The notes under the pieces were generated by a model, which saw only the letters and a list, made by a program, of their open reading frames with translations, ran no database searches and was not told where the DNA came from. A stretch of DNA of 64,000 bases, from NCBI GenBank assembly GCA_016706845.1, contig JADJIV010000002.1, positions 124,001 to 188,000 on the forward strand. The letters run 5' to 3'. The stretch comes from PNOJ01 sp016706845. Its GTDB lineage: Bacteria > Krumholzibacteriota > Krumholzibacteriia > LZORAL124-64-63. A program made the translations under genes and the position numbers. Position 1 is the first letter of the stretch. Each line of letters begins with the position of its first letter. Shown in pieces: positions 18,540 to 31,414 of this stretch.

Positions 18540-19706
18540 TCAGCCCAGCAGGTCCGCGCTCATCGCGCGGACGCGCTCGAGAGCCTTGCGGATCTGCGGC
18601 TGGCTGTTGGCGTAGCTGAAGCGCAGGTAGCCCTCGCCGAAGCGGCCGAACGCCGTGCCGCTCAGGGCCGCCACGCCGTACTTGTCCAGCAGCAGCGTGG
18701 CGATCTCGGCGCTCTTGCGGCCGAGCTGCGTGATGTTCGGGAACACGTAGAAGGCGCCGTGGGGCATCCGGCAGGAGATCCCGGGGATGTCGTTGAGGCC
18801 CGCGACCAGCAGGTCGCGCCGGGCGCGGAACTCCGCCACCATCGCGATCGCCGCGTCCTGCGGGCCGGTCAGCGCCTCGGCGCCCGCGATCTGCGTGAAC
18901 GAAGCGGTGCAGCTGTTGCAGTTGGTCTGCAGCATGGCGACGGCGTCGGCCAGTTCCCGGGGCATGACGCCGTAGCCCAGGCGCCAGCCGGTCATGGCGT
19001 AGGTCTTGGAGTGGCCGTCCAGGATGATCGTGCGCTCGGGCATGCCCGGGCGCGTGGCGATGGACTCGTGCGCGCCCTCGTAGATGATCTTGCTGTAGAT
19101 CTCGTCGCTCAGCACCCAGAAGTCGTGCTTCACGGCCAGCCGGGCGATGGCGTCGAGGTCCGCGCCCGACAGCACGCCGCCGGTGGGGTTCTGGGGCGAG
19201 TTGATGATCAGCAGCTTCGTGCGGTCGCTGACCAGGCGCTCGAGGTCGGCGATGTCGAAGGAGAAGTCCTTCGCCTCGGACAGCGGCAGGGGCACCGCCG
19301 TGGCGCCCAGGAAATTGATCACCGACTCGTAGATCGGGAACCCCGGGTTGGGGTAGATGACCTCGTCGCCCTCGTCGACCAGGGCGGTCATCACGAAGTA
19401 CATGATGGGCTTGCCGCCGGGCGTGACCACGATGTTCTCGGGGCCGACGTCCAGGCCGCGGTCGCGGGCGATGTACTCGGCGAAGGCCCGGCGGACCTCG
19501 GGCTTGCCGGCCGCGGGCCCGTAGTGGGTCTCGCCCTGCTGCAGGGCCGCCACGGCCCTGGCCACGATGTTGGGCGGGGTGTCGAAGTCCGGTTCGCCGA
19601 TCTCGAGGTGGACGATGTCGCGGCCCTGGGCCTCGAGCGCCTTGGCCCGGGCCAGCACGACGAAAGCCGTCTCGGTGCCGAGTCTCTGCATCCGCTTGGC
19701 CAGCAT
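18540..19706 (-). CDS. Class I/II pyridoxal-phosphate aminotransferase
   Basis: A fold-type I aminotransferase of the aspartate/aromatic group. Visible are HLEIGEPDFDTPPNI, THYGPAAGKPEVRRAF, YPNPGFPIYESVINFLGA, SPQNPTGGVLSG, LSDEIYSKIIYEG and the PLP lysine in DGHSKTYAMTGWRLGYG (about residue 235). Length is 388 residues, normal for the family. The exact amino donor cannot be set from sequence. A well-matched promoter precedes it at 19768-19797. Confidence 0.92.
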   Translation of the reverse strand: MLAKRMQRLGTETAFVVLARAKALEAQGRDIVHLEIGEPDFDTPPNIVARAVAALQQGETHYGPAAGKPEVRRAFAEYIARDRGLDVGPENIVVTPGGKPIMYFVMTALVDEGDEVIYPNPGFPIYESVINFLGATAVPLPLSEAKDFSFDIADLERLVSDRTKLLIINSPQNPTGGVLSGADLDAIARLAVKHDFWVLSDEIYSKIIYEGAHESIATRPGMPERTIILDGHSKTYAMTGWRLGYGVMPRELADAVAMLQTNCNSCTASFTQIAGAEALTGPQDAAIAMVAEFRARRDLLVAGLNDIPGISCRMPHGAFYVFPNITQLGRKSAEIATLLLDKYGVAALSGTAFGRFGEGYLRFSYANSQPQIRKALERVRAMSADLLG

Positions 19707-19767
19707 GAAGAACCCCTTGCCTCGAGGATCTCGCGTGACGGCGCCGGTCGGCCGCCGGTGGACGCAA

Positions 19768-19797
19768 ATTGTATACGGGTCGCGGGGGGGATGTCAA
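19768..19797 (-). promoter_or_regulatory. Sigma-70 promoter of the aminotransferase/arcC unit, with C7 spacer tract
   Basis: TTGACA (-35, 19792-19797) is followed on the minus strand by TACAAT (-10, 19768-19773, 18-base spacer) or TATACA (19770-19775, 16-base spacer). The spacer contains seven consecutive C. It lies about 60 bases before the start codon at 19706. Confidence 0.6.
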
Positions 19798-19808
19798 AAC
19801 CGCTGCCG

Positions 19809-21389
19809 TCACCAGCCGCGCCAGTCCCGGGTCGCGGACGCCCGGAACTCGTAGGCAGCGGCGTCTTGCGGCTGTTGGGGGCGTCGGCAGGCAGCGCTGA
19901 CCGAAATCCGGGATCCGCCCCGGCGCCAGTGGACGCCCAGCGTGCGCTCGTCGCGCCACCGCCCCCAGTGGCGCGGCAGCACGAGCCCCGGGGCCGGGGA
20001 CTCGACGCTCAGCAGGTCGGCGCCGCCGCCCCAGGCCCAGACCTGGACGAAGCGCCAGCCCCAGCCTTCGGGCGGCTGCATGCCGAACGCCAGCGACACC
20101 GCCGAGCGGTCGTCGCTGTCCGCGCCCGCCCCGTCGCGATCGACCGTCCGCACCGTCCGCCAGCCGAGCCGCCCCTGCCACGCGCCGGATCCGGTCTCGA
20201 GCCAGGACGCCGCGCGCCAGGTGTCCTGCGCCGACTCCAGGGCCGGCGGGAGCCACGGCATGCGCCCGCTCCAGCCCCGTCGCGTCTCTGAACGTCCCGT
20301 GAGGCTCATCCCCCACCGGCGACGCGCATCGCCGCCCCCGGCTTCCAGCGACCAGCGCCTGACCTCGGTCGGGCGGGGCGACCCGTCCGACCAGCCGTCG
20401 TGCCCGGACACGCCGCAGGCGGCGGCCACGGTCAGGGCGTCGCCGCGGCCGCGCACACGGACCAGCCAGCCGCGACCGTCGTCGGCCGTGAGCGCAGCCG
20501 GGCGCTGTCCGGTGCGGGGGGCGGGACCCGGTTGCGCGGCGGCGACCTGCACCTCGGCCGTCGCGCGCCGGCCGGCCCGCCAGCGCCCCGCGACGACCCA
20601 GACCGCGCGGCGTGTCCCGCCTGCAAGCGCGCTCCAGACCGAGCTCTCGCCCGCCAGGACCAGGTCGCCACAGGTCCAGGCGGCGGACACCGAACCGCCG
20701 CGGCCCGCCGACTCGGTCGCGACGGCAAGCGCGGCCTCGCCCCCGCCCCCGGCCCAGGCGAGGGCCGCGCCCGCGCGCGGCGCCGCCCCCGCTTCCCGCG
20801 CGCGTCCCCGCCAGACGACGATCTCGCCGGGCCCCGCACGCCAAGCCGCAGCGGCCCCGCGCACGACCCGCCGCTCGGCGGCGCCCGCGTGCAGCCCGAC
20901 CTCGATGGCGGCCTGCCCGCCGCCGGGCGAAGCCAGTCCCGCCCAGCGTCCGGCCCCCGACAGCAGCAGGCCGCTGCCCGCGTGCACGCCGGCGTCTCCG
21001 ACCAGCACGCGGGCGCCGCCCCAGCGCAGCGCGGCGCCGCCCGCCGGCGCCGTCCGCCCATCGCCGCGCAGGCGGACCTCGCCGGTCCCGTCCGCTCGAC
21101 TGAAATCCCACCGGTCTGCGGTCGCCGTCCGGCGCAGGGACAGACGCCAACGCCCGGCCCCGGCTTCCGGGTGTTCGAGGTTGTCCGGGACGGCGATGAC
21201 GACCGGCGGTTCGGCGTCCAGCCAGGCCAGGGCCGCCGCCAGGTCATCGGGTTCCAGGCGGTCGATGGCCACGGCGAGGCTGTCCGCCGGTTGCACCCTG
21301 AACGCGTCGGGCTCGGCATGCCCAAGACCGGACGACAGAACGCACACCGCCGCCAGCGACGTGGCGAACACGCGCGGCGCCGCGTTCAC
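19809..21389 (-). CDS. Predicted secreted outer-membrane-type protein, unknown function
   Basis: The 526-residue product begins at a GTG that overlaps the preceding stop (GTGA). It has an N-terminal signal-like segment (VFATSLAAVCVLSSGLGHA), then a short helical region (about 25-65), then a long stretch of alternating short beta-strand-like blocks rich in Trp, Gly, Ala and Arg up to a terminal RDWRGW. That pattern is expected of a beta-barrel or beta-rich surface protein. No frameshift is needed. I do not recognise a named family. It is the last gene of a cluster with the lamin-tail protein and a second predicted outer-membrane protein. Confidence 0.65.
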   Translation of the reverse strand: MNAAPRVFATSLAAVCVLSSGLGHAEPDAFRVQPADSLAVAIDRLEPDDLAAALAWLDAEPPVVIAVPDNLEHPEAGAGRWRLSLRRTATADRWDFSRADGTGEVRLRGDGRTAPAGGAALRWGGARVLVGDAGVHAGSGLLLSGAGRWAGLASPGGGQAAIEVGLHAGAAERRVVRGAAAAWRAGPGEIVVWRGRAREAGAAPRAGAALAWAGGGGEAALAVATESAGRGGSVSAAWTCGDLVLAGESSVWSALAGGTRRAVWVVAGRWRAGRRATAEVQVAAAQPGPAPRTGQRPAALTADDGRGWLVRVRGRGDALTVAAACGVSGHDGWSDGSPRPTEVRRWSLEAGGGDARRRWGMSLTGRSETRRGWSGRMPWLPPALESAQDTWRAASWLETGSGAWQGRLGWRTVRTVDRDGAGADSDDRSAVSLAFGMQPPEGWGWRFVQVWAWGGGADLLSVESPAPGLVLPRHWGRWRDERTLGVHWRRGGSRISVSAACRRPQQPQDAAAYEFRASATRDWRGW

Positions 21390-22238
21390 GACGCACCCAG
21401 GGGGATCGCAGCCAGGTCCCAGCGGTGCGTCGCCCCCAGCACCGGATGGACCAGATGCGAGGTGCGCACCAGCAGGCGGCCGCGACGCCAGGCGGTGGTC
21501 ACACCCGCCGCTCCGCTGCCGCCGTCGGCGACGAGGCCCCAGCTGAACACCGCGCCCAGCCTCAGGTCGCCCGACGCCCTCCAGGCGACGGCTCCGTGAT
21601 CGGCGCGCCGGAACTCGCAGGCGGCGCTCCAGACGCCATCGTGCCAGCGGGCGGACAGCCAGGGTCGTGGGCCGGCGTCTTCCGGCCCGTGACGCAGGGA
21701 TCAGAGGCAGGACCTGGAGCGTGCCGACGAACCGGCCGCGGGCGTAGCCGGCCACCGGCGCGATCTCCAGCACATCGGGCCCGGCGACGGTCGCGTAGCT
21801 CGGCCGCCGCCAGCGCACCGCCAGGCCGCACCAGGGCCCGGCCGCGATGGCGCCCGGTCCGCGGGCCGGCCGCCGCGCCCCCGGCGCTACGGCGAGCGAA
21901 GCCTGGAGATCCACCTGATCCTCGCGCCAGAGGTTTCCGCCCAGCCTCTGCCACGACAGCGCCGCCGACCAGCCGGCCGCACGCCGTCCCGCCGCCAGGC
22001 GTTGCAGCGGCAGTTCGGCCATACCGTGCAGACGGGAGACGCCGCAGGCCGCCCAGAAGCCGACGTTCCCGGCGCCGTTGTGCGCGACGCCGTCCAGCAG
22101 GTCGGCCGACGCCGCCGGTCCGGCGCCCCAGCCGTCGTCGAAGTCGCGGATGCCGGCCCTGGCCTGCCTGGTGCACCGGCGACGACGGCCGCGAGCGCGA
22201 CCAGACCGGCGACCACCGCCGCATCGGCCGCCCCTCAT
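21386..22238 (-). CDS. Predicted secreted outer-membrane protein, unknown (three frameshifts)
   Basis: ATG 22238 overlaps the lamin-tail gene stop. After an extra base near 22225, a good signal sequence appears (VVAGLVALAAVVAGAP). A missing base near 22188 then leads into QARAGIRDFDDGWGAG and strand-rich sequence such as AALSWQRLGGNLWREDQ and VAGYARGRFVGTLQVLPL. A third shift near 21690 gives PEDAGPRPWLSARWHDGVW and ends in ATHRWDLAAIPLGAS. Corrected length is 283 residues. Alternating hydrophobic strands suggest a small outer-membrane barrel. The whole model depends on the inferred indels. Confidence 0.5.
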
Positions 22239-23935
22239 CGTTCCCCCCCCGGGCACCGCCACCACCAGCAACCGGCGACGATCGCGCTGGCCACCCTGCG
22301 CATCCTGCCGCGACAGAACCGCGACGTAGGGACCCGGCGGCACGAGTTCCCCACGCCGTCCCTGCCGTCCCAGGCCACGTGACGCCGGCCGGCGCCGAGT
22401 TCGTCGCCGCCGAGGTCGCGCACGCACCGTCCCCAGAGATCCCACACCGAGAGCCGCCAGGCCGTTGCGGGTGCGGCGAGGTCCATCGTGAAGCTGACGC
22501 CTTCGCCGCCGGACGTGAAGGCGGCCGGCGAAGCCGACAGCTCGGTCGCCGGGACCTGCCAGGGCGCCTCGAGGCTGTTGCGGCAACCCGGCGTTGCGCC
22601 CGCCGCCGCCATGCACGTGCCCCAGAGATCGGCCGGATCGCCGGCGGCCGCGCCGGCGCGGCGTTCGAGGCTGCGACCGCGGGACACGACCGTGCCGCGG
22701 GCGCCGAGCGTCGCATGATCCAGCACCACCCCTGCCGCGTCGTGCAGGTGCACCCGCTCGGCGTACGGCCGACCGTCACCGGGCGCGTTGTTGAGGGCGG
22801 GCCAGGCGCCGGACAGTTCGGCGAGCGGGGGCACCGCGGGCAGACCGGGGCAGGGCGGCGGCGCACCTGCGTCCAGCACGCCCTGCCACCAGTCGCGGAA
22901 AGCGCCCGCGTCCTCGGCCAGGACCAGCCGTTCGCCGGGCAGCAGTTGCCAGGAGGGCAGCCGCAGGAGCGCGCCGCCGGCATCGGACAGCTGGTAGCCG
23001 GCGAGTTCGACGGGACCGGTCGGCCAGGCGATCAGTTCCAGCCACTCGCCGCTGTCGCCGTCGGGGTTCGCCATCACCTCCCAGACCGAGAGCGGCGACG
23101 GCCCGACGTGGTAGCTGCCCAGAGCCAGCGGCGGGATATCGACACCCGGCGCAGCGACTTCCAGTTCGAAGTTCACACTCCCGTCGAAGGGGAGCGTCGT
23201 CGAGAAACCGAGCGTCGCTTCGGTCTGCGGCCCCAGGGCCGACCAGGTCGCCACCGCAGGCGGCACTGCGTCCCCTGCGGTCAGCGTCGCGACCCCGTGC
23301 GGGATCGCGGCCAGGCCCGAGTTGCGCAGCACGACGGTGAAGGCGACCGCGCCACCGGCCGCGGGCAGGCTGGGAGGCTCCGCCGTGACGTCGAGGATTT
23401 GCAGCGCGTGGTCGGGGAAGTTGGGCCGACCCGGCGTCGGCTCGTCGCAGACGACCCAGTCGCGGTCGTTGCGGTCGGAATCGGCGCCGTCGGGACGGCG
23501 GCCGAGGGAAGCGGCGGCGGCGCCTGGATGCGGTGCGGACTCGTAGCAGGACGGATCCGAGAGATCCCCGTAGCCGAGCCGGTCCAGCACGATCTCGCCG
23601 CGTCGCAGGCGCACCGCGTCGGGACCATTCTGCAATCTCAGCGATACCAATACGTTGGGGACTTCCGTTCCAGTCCAACCCGAATCGGCGATCAGCCAGC
23701 GGGCGCCCGGCGCCAGGCTGTCGCCCGCGGCTCCTTCCCAACGCCGCTCCCAGACGGGCGCCGCGGCGCCGTTGGCGAACTCCAGCCTCACGCCGGCCAG
23801 ATCCAACGGCGCCGTGCCGGCGTTCAGCAGTTCCACGAACTCCGCCCCGCCGTCCGCTCCCGGCGGATCGTAGAGGACCTCGTTGAGGACCGGATCGGCG
23901 GCTGCGGGGTGGACGGCGAGCAACAGGGCGAACAT
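22235..23935 (-). CDS. Secreted lamin-tail-domain protein with FlgD-like C-terminus
   Basis: About 566 residues. A short signal segment (MFALLLAVHPAAA) precedes a lamin-tail domain (DPVLNEVLYDPPG, AEFVELLNAG). A CARDB-like adhesive module follows (about 190-275). A second lamin-tail-like domain (VWEVMANPDGDSGEWLEL) comes next, then a FlgD-type immunoglobulin C-terminus (WRLSVWDLWGRCVRDLGG, HVAWDGRDGVG). Two compensating indels, a missing G near 22346 and an extra G in the G8 run at 22241-22248, are needed to read GELVPPGPYVAVLSRQ at the end. It is probably exported and attached to the cell surface. ATG 23935 was chosen for the signal peptide; no clear ribosome site is seen. Confidence 0.7.
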   Translation of the reverse strand: MFALLLAVHPAAADPVLNEVLYDPPGADGGAEFVELLNAGTAPLDLAGVRLEFANGAAAPVWERRWEGAAGDSLAPGARWLIADSGWTGTEVPNVLVSLRLQNGPDAVRLRRGEIVLDRLGYGDLSDPSCYESAPHPGAAAASLGRRPDGADSDRNDRDWVVCDEPTPGRPNFPDHALQILDVTAEPPSLPAAGGAVAFTVVLRNSGLAAIPHGVATLTAGDAVPPAVATWSALGPQTEATLGFSTTLPFDGSVNFELEVAAPGVDIPPLALGSYHVGPSPLSVWEVMANPDGDSGEWLELIAWPTGPVELAGYQLSDAGGALLRLPSWQLLPGERLVLAEDAGAFRDWWQGVLDAGAPPPCPGLPAVPPLAELSGAWPALNNAPGDGRPYAERVHLHDAAGVVLDHATLGARGTVVSRGRSLERRAGAAAGDPADLWGTCMAAAGATPGCRNSLEAPWQVPATELSASPAAFTSGGEGVSFTMDLAAPATAWRLSVWDLWGRCVRDLGGDELGAGRRHVAWDGRDGVGNSCRRVPTSRFCRGRMRRVASAIVAGCWWWRCPGGER

Positions 23936-24029
23936 CACGACGGCCGGAGCCGTCGGGCGCGGGATCGATGGTGAGCTTGTCAGGGAAGGATTCCGCTTCC
24001 GGGAGGAAAGCCGGGAGGTCCGGACCTGT

Positions 24030-26234
24030 CTAGAGCATGCCGCGCCAGCGGCGGATGGCCCACTCCGCGCCCAGCAGCAGCGTCGCGGCCGCGATGAGCA
24101 GCCAGCCGTGCACGAGGCGGACCTCGGTCCGGCGCGCGCTGGTGATCGCGGTCCAGTCCGCGGCGTCCAGGACGGCGGCCAGGGCGCGCTGCGCGCCGGC
24201 CGCGTCCCCATCCACGTAGTGCCCTCCCCAGGCGGCGGCCAGGGCGCGCAGGCGGCGACGGTCCTGGCGCACCTGCGCTTCCTCGGGATGGGCGGCGACC
24301 ACGACGAACTCGCGCGCCGGCCCGAGCGCCGAATCCGTGCCGGCGGCGACGGGCCGGATCGTGTAACGCCCCGGCGCCTGGGGCGGCAGCGTCACGCGCC
24401 CGCGGCCGACCTCGCCCGGCACCGCGGACGGCGTGAACGAGCGTGGCGTCGCGGCAGGCGCATCTTCGCGCAGTTCGAGCGCGATCGCGCCGGCTTCCCC
24501 TTCGCCGCGCAGCCCGCGCACCTGGGTCTCCATCCGGATGGCTTCGCCCTCGCGGTAAAGCGTGCGGTGCCCGGCGAGCGTCACGCCGCCGAGCTCGTCC
24601 CCGGCGGCCGTCCACACGAGCAGGTTGCGGGCCAGGCGACGCACGGGGTGCTCGGGCACCTCCCCCGCGCTCGCGGGCGGCTGCCAGAACGCCAGCGTCC
24701 ACAGCTCGTCCGTGCCCAGCCAGGCGACCGTGCCCTCGCCGGCGGCGCCGAGCGCGAGCAGCGGCGCCCGGACGGCGCCGTCGGGCCCGGAGACCGTGAG
24801 CAGCACCTTCGCCTCGGGGCGCGCCCTGGCCGCCGCCACGATGTCCAGCGGCGGCAACCACGACCAGGCCGCGGCGTCGGCCGGCAGACCGGACAGCAGG
24901 GAATGCCCGGCCTGTTCCCGACGCAGCTGCAGGCTGCCGCCCGCGACGTCGCGGGCGCCTTCACGCACGACGGGCAGCAGATCGGCCAGCGCCGGGGGCA
25001 ACATGCCCCCGCCCGATCCGACCACCAGCAGTCCCAGGCCGCCGGTGACCGCCTCGGCGAGCCCGGCGGCGTCGAAGGCGAACGGCGGCGCCGTCTCCCC
25101 GAGCAGCACCACGCCGTCCCAGGCCAGCCACGCCGCCGCACCGCGCGGAGGCGTCCAGGCCTCGCCGTCCAGCACGGGCCCCCGCTCCCCGGGATGGACC
25201 ACGTCGAGCGACAGCCGCCGCTCGAGCGCAGCCGCCTGGGCGAACATGCGGACATTCCAGTCGGGCCGTCCGGTGATCAGCAGCAGCTTCTCGCGGTCCT
25301 GGCGGACGGCCACGGCCAGGGACACCTCGTTGTTGGCGAGGTACCGCTCGTTGACCAGGGGGGCCACGATCAGGCGCGCCACCTGGAGGCCCGCCGTGCG
25401 GGGAACGAAGGCGAGTTCGGCGCGCAGGGTCGGGTCGTCGGGTCCGGCAGGCACGGCAGCCGCCGCCAGCGTGTCGGCGCCCTGGACCAGCGCGAGCCGC
25501 AGGCGCAGACCGTCCCGGCGCGGCAGTCCCCGCAGTCCCACGACGGCTTCGACCACGACCTGGTCGCCGACGAAGGCCGACTCCGGGTAACGCACGTCCA
25601 GGAGTTCGAGATCGGGCGGGCCGGCGGGATCGCCGACGCCGATCAGCACCGGCAGGGCGCCGTCCGTGGGCGCGACGGGGCCCTCGGCGGCGGCCTGCGT
25701 CTCCTGCCCGTCGGTCACGATGAACAGGGCCCGCAGATTCCGCGCGGACCAGGCGCGCGCCGTCACGGCCGCGAGCCGGCCGAGATCCGTGCCCACGGCC
25801 GCGGGGGGCGCGCCGGGCGCGTCGTTCAGGTCCCTGGTCGCCTCCAGGCCGTTCCCGCGCAGCACCGTCGTGGTGACCGGCGGTTCGCGCGACGCCAGCA
25901 GGGACTCGACCTGCGCGGCCCACGCCTGCCCCTGCCGCCAGCGGTCCGGGGCATCGGGCGCGTCGCGCAGACCCATGCTGGCGGAGTCCTCGATCACGAC
26001 CACGGCTTCGGGCGGCAGCACGGCGTCGCCGGACCGCTGCAGGCGCGGTCCGGCGATGGCGATGAGCAGCAGCAGGATGGCGGCGGTGCGCAGCCCCGCC
26101 AGCAGGCGGCGCGCGCCGCGGGGCGCGAGCGGTTCCGTGGCAAGATAGTGGCGGCGGACCCAGAGGGCCGCCGCCACCGCGAACAGGGCCAGCAACGGCA
26201 GCCAGGCCGCCGGGATGGCCCAGGCCAGGCTCAC
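24030..26234 (-). CDS. Membrane-anchored VWA-domain protein, BatA-like
   Basis: The 734 residues open with two hydrophobic helices (WLPLLALFAVAAALWV and TAAILLLLIAIAGP), as in BatA/BatB proteins. A von Willebrand A domain follows with the metal-site motif EDSASMG (about residue 83) and ALFIVTDGQET. Next come an immunoglobulin-like region and a glutamine-amidotransferase-like fold (LLVVGSGGGMLPP), and a final membrane helix (GWLLIAAATLLLGAEWAI). Most of the protein should be periplasmic. The start is one base from the ppdK stop. No MoxR ATPase, its usual partner, is nearby. Exact role unknown. Confidence 0.75.
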   Translation of the reverse strand: MSLAWAIPAAWLPLLALFAVAAALWVRRHYLATEPLAPRGARRLLAGLRTAAILLLLIAIAGPRLQRSGDAVLPPEAVVVIEDSASMGLRDAPDAPDRWRQGQAWAAQVESLLASREPPVTTTVLRGNGLEATRDLNDAPGAPPAAVGTDLGRLAAVTARAWSARNLRALFIVTDGQETQAAAEGPVAPTDGALPVLIGVGDPAGPPDLELLDVRYPESAFVGDQVVVEAVVGLRGLPRRDGLRLRLALVQGADTLAAAAVPAGPDDPTLRAELAFVPRTAGLQVARLIVAPLVNERYLANNEVSLAVAVRQDREKLLLITGRPDWNVRMFAQAAALERRLSLDVVHPGERGPVLDGEAWTPPRGAAAWLAWDGVVLLGETAPPFAFDAAGLAEAVTGGLGLLVVGSGGGMLPPALADLLPVVREGARDVAGGSLQLRREQAGHSLLSGLPADAAAWSWLPPLDIVAAARARPEAKVLLTVSGPDGAVRAPLLALGAAGEGTVAWLGTDELWTLAFWQPPASAGEVPEHPVRRLARNLLVWTAAGDELGGVTLAGHRTLYREGEAIRMETQVRGLRGEGEAGAIALELREDAPAATPRSFTPSAVPGEVGRGRVTLPPQAPGRYTIRPVAAGTDSALGPAREFVVVAAHPEEAQVRQDRRRLRALAAAWGGHYVDGDAAGAQRALAAVLDAADWTAITSARRTEVRLVHGWLLIAAATLLLGAEWAIRRWRGML

Positions 26235-26235
26235 C

Positions 26236-28920
<2,685 letters not shown>

Positions 28921-28986
28921 CGTGCTTGCCTCCCGTGTGACTGCGATCCGGGCGCCCGGCGAGGGACCCCGTTGGTCTGCGGTGAA

Positions 28987-29012
28987 ATGGCCCGGCGGCG
29001 GCGCCGGGCCAT
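28987..29012 (-). terminator. Strong hairpin downstream of the surface-protein operon
   Basis: ATGGCCCGGC and GCCGGGCCAT form a perfect 10-bp stem around a 6-base loop, 38 bases after the stop of the BNR-type gene. Only three T follow on the minus strand, so it is a probable rather than a classical intrinsic terminator. Confidence 0.6.
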
Positions 29013-29049
29013 CGGGATGTATGCGGCGGCTCCCCCGCGCGGGGCCGGG

Positions 29050-31349
29050 TCAGCGGATGATCACGACCTTGCCGTAGAAGTCCTCGCGCGCCGGCATCTC
29101 CACCTTGTAGATGTACACGTCGGAGGCGAGCAGGTCCCCATGGGCGTTGCGGGTGACCCAGGGCATCAGGTTGTCGATCTGCGACTCGGGACCGAGGTTC
29201 GCCACCTGGTCGCCGTCGAGCGTGAAGATCTGGACGCGGCTGCCCGGCGGCAGGTTCTTGAAGGTGACCTTCTCCCCCTCCGAGCCGCTGAAGCCCGCCG
29301 CCTGGCGCAGCGGATTGGGGTAGGCGTAGATCTCCGGGCCGTCCGCGGCGCCCGCGGCGGGCTGGGACACGAAGAACCGCGTCCGGTTGCCGGCGCCCCC
29401 GAACAGCGACAGCAGGTCGCCGGGGTAGCGGGTCGAATAGAGCCGCTCAGCAGTCAGCGAGGACGGCGCCACGGTCGCGATGTTGCCGTAATCGAAGGTC
29501 GTCACGGCGTAATAATAGTCGAACCCCTCGTAGATCGAGTCGTCGAAGAACGTCACGACTCCGGGTTCGGAGAAATCGAAACAGGCGGCGCGCTTGTCGG
29601 CGTAGCAGTTGGGCGTGTCGTTGTAGCTGGTTTCGCCGCAGTAGCCCTCGATGCAGGATTCGGGGTTGGACTTGTCGTAGAAGCCGACCAACTGCATCTG
29701 GTCGGGGTCGAGGCCCTCGCCGCGCCACACGGCGTAGCCCTGGAAATCCTGCGCGAGGAGCGAGAAGCTCGTCGAGTCGGGGACGCTGCCGGCCCCGAAG
29801 GACACCGTGAGTCCGAAGTCGAGGTCCTGGTAGGCGAGATCCGTCTGGGCCTTCTGGATGGTGTCGCTCCAGGCGCAGCGGCGTGCCGGGAATGTAGATT
29901 CCGCCGCCGTAGGTGGCCAGCCAGTAGCGCACGCCCGTCTGGGCGGCGGTGAACAGGCGCGTCAGGGACCGGTTGGCGGGCTGGGTCGGGCCGTCCTGCG
30001 ACCAGACCGTGTCGCCCCGGGCGCAGGTCAGCACGCCGAAGCCGTCGGCGGTCGCCAGGTAGAGGCCGCGCGCCGCATCGAGCACGAGCGAGCGGATGGC
30101 GGGACGCGTCGCGGGGTCGGGCCAGGCGACCGAGGCGCCGACCTGGTTCCAGACGCGGCCGCCGTTGCCCGTCCACCAGATCCCCTTGTCCGTCGTGCCG
30201 GCCATGATCCGCTGGGGGCTGGCCGGGTCGACGGCGAGGTCCGTCACGCTGATGGGTTCGGCGCCGGGATCGAGCAGCTCGTCCCAGATCCAGCGCCAGG
30301 AGACGCCGCCATCGTCGCTGTCATAGAGACCGAAGGTGTTGACGCCCACCAGCAGGCGCCCGCCCTGGTCGACGATCCGGTTGATGACCGGCGTCGTAGT
30401 GCCGCCGCCGGTCGGGAAGTTCTGCGGCACGAGGAGCGTCGCCAGGTTCGCGTAGGACGCGCCGCGGTCGGCGGAGACGTACAGCCCGAGCCTGCTGATG
30501 GCGACGTAGAGGGCCTCCGGGCCGGTTCCAGACGATGTCGGTCACGCGCCGCAGGTTCCAGGTGCCGGCGGGCGAGAACTGCGCCTGCTGCTGCGTGAAG
30601 GTCAGGCCGCCGTCGCGGGTGAGGAACACGCCGCTCTTGCTCGTGCCCACCAGGAAGGTCAGGGCATCGTCCGGGGCGAACACCAAGGCGGAAACCGCGG
30701 AGTCGTTGAGCGAACCGTCGGGGAAGAGTTCGGGAGCCAGCCGTCGCCAGTCGCTCTCGGGACCCGGCTTCAGCCAGAGGCCGCGGTTCAGGCGGTCGCT
30801 GAGGGTGGCCAGCAGGGTTCCGGGCGAGGTCGGCGCCTCCGCCAGGACGTTCACGTCGACCTTGGAAAGGTAGGGGGGCAGACCGGCGTTGGCCTGCGAC
30901 CAGACGCCGTCCTCGCCGAAGGCCAGGACGCCGCCGTTGTTGCTGAGGTTGACCTCGCCGAGGATGCGGCCGGTGACCGACTGGTTCAGGTTGGACCAGG
31001 AGATCAGGACGCTGTTCTCGGTGGGCGATCCGACCTCGCCGCCGAAGAGGCTGTTCCAGAGCAGTTCGCGGTCGAAATCGTCCCTGTAGGCCCCGTCCAG
31101 GGTCACCAGGAAGCCGAGGCCGGCGGTGTCGATCGGGACCGCGCAGGTCGAGGTGACATCGTCGATGACGGGCCAGGAGACCTGGGCCCCGAACCTGCCG
31201 GTCGTGGACAGCGCGATCTCGAGCGAGGCCGGCGAGACGAGCCGCAGCGAGTCCAGGGCGCAGACTTCGTCGGGTGTGTCGGCCGCCGCGGGCAGCGCGC
31301 CGATCGACAGCGACAGGATCGCAGTCGCCAGAAGAGCCCTCATGGTCAT
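29050..31349 (-). CDS. Secreted BNR/VPS10-like repeat protein with C-terminal sorting-type domain (two frameshifts)
   Basis: About 765 residues after correction. A signal peptide (MRALLATAILSLSIGALPAAA) precedes repeated units of the BNR/sortilin kind (GVFLTRDGGLTFTQQ, GLYDSDDGGVSWRW, GIWWTGNGGRVWNQVG). A fibronectin-like region follows, and the end reads YAYPNPLRQ, VQIFTLDGDQVANLG and IYKVEMPAREDFYGKVVIIR, as in FlgD/type A sorting domains. Breaks lie near 30526 (extra C, restoring NRPEALYVAISRLGLY) and 29871 (extra base, restoring RWSDTIQKAQTDLAYQ). ATG 31349 has GGAG at good spacing. Last gene of the operon with two giant lipoproteins. Confidence 0.75.
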
Positions 31350-31414
31350 CATCGTCTCCGTGCTGTGCGTCCCGCCGGGCGCTTCGGGCGCCTCCGGCAC
31401 GACGCGGTCCCGGG

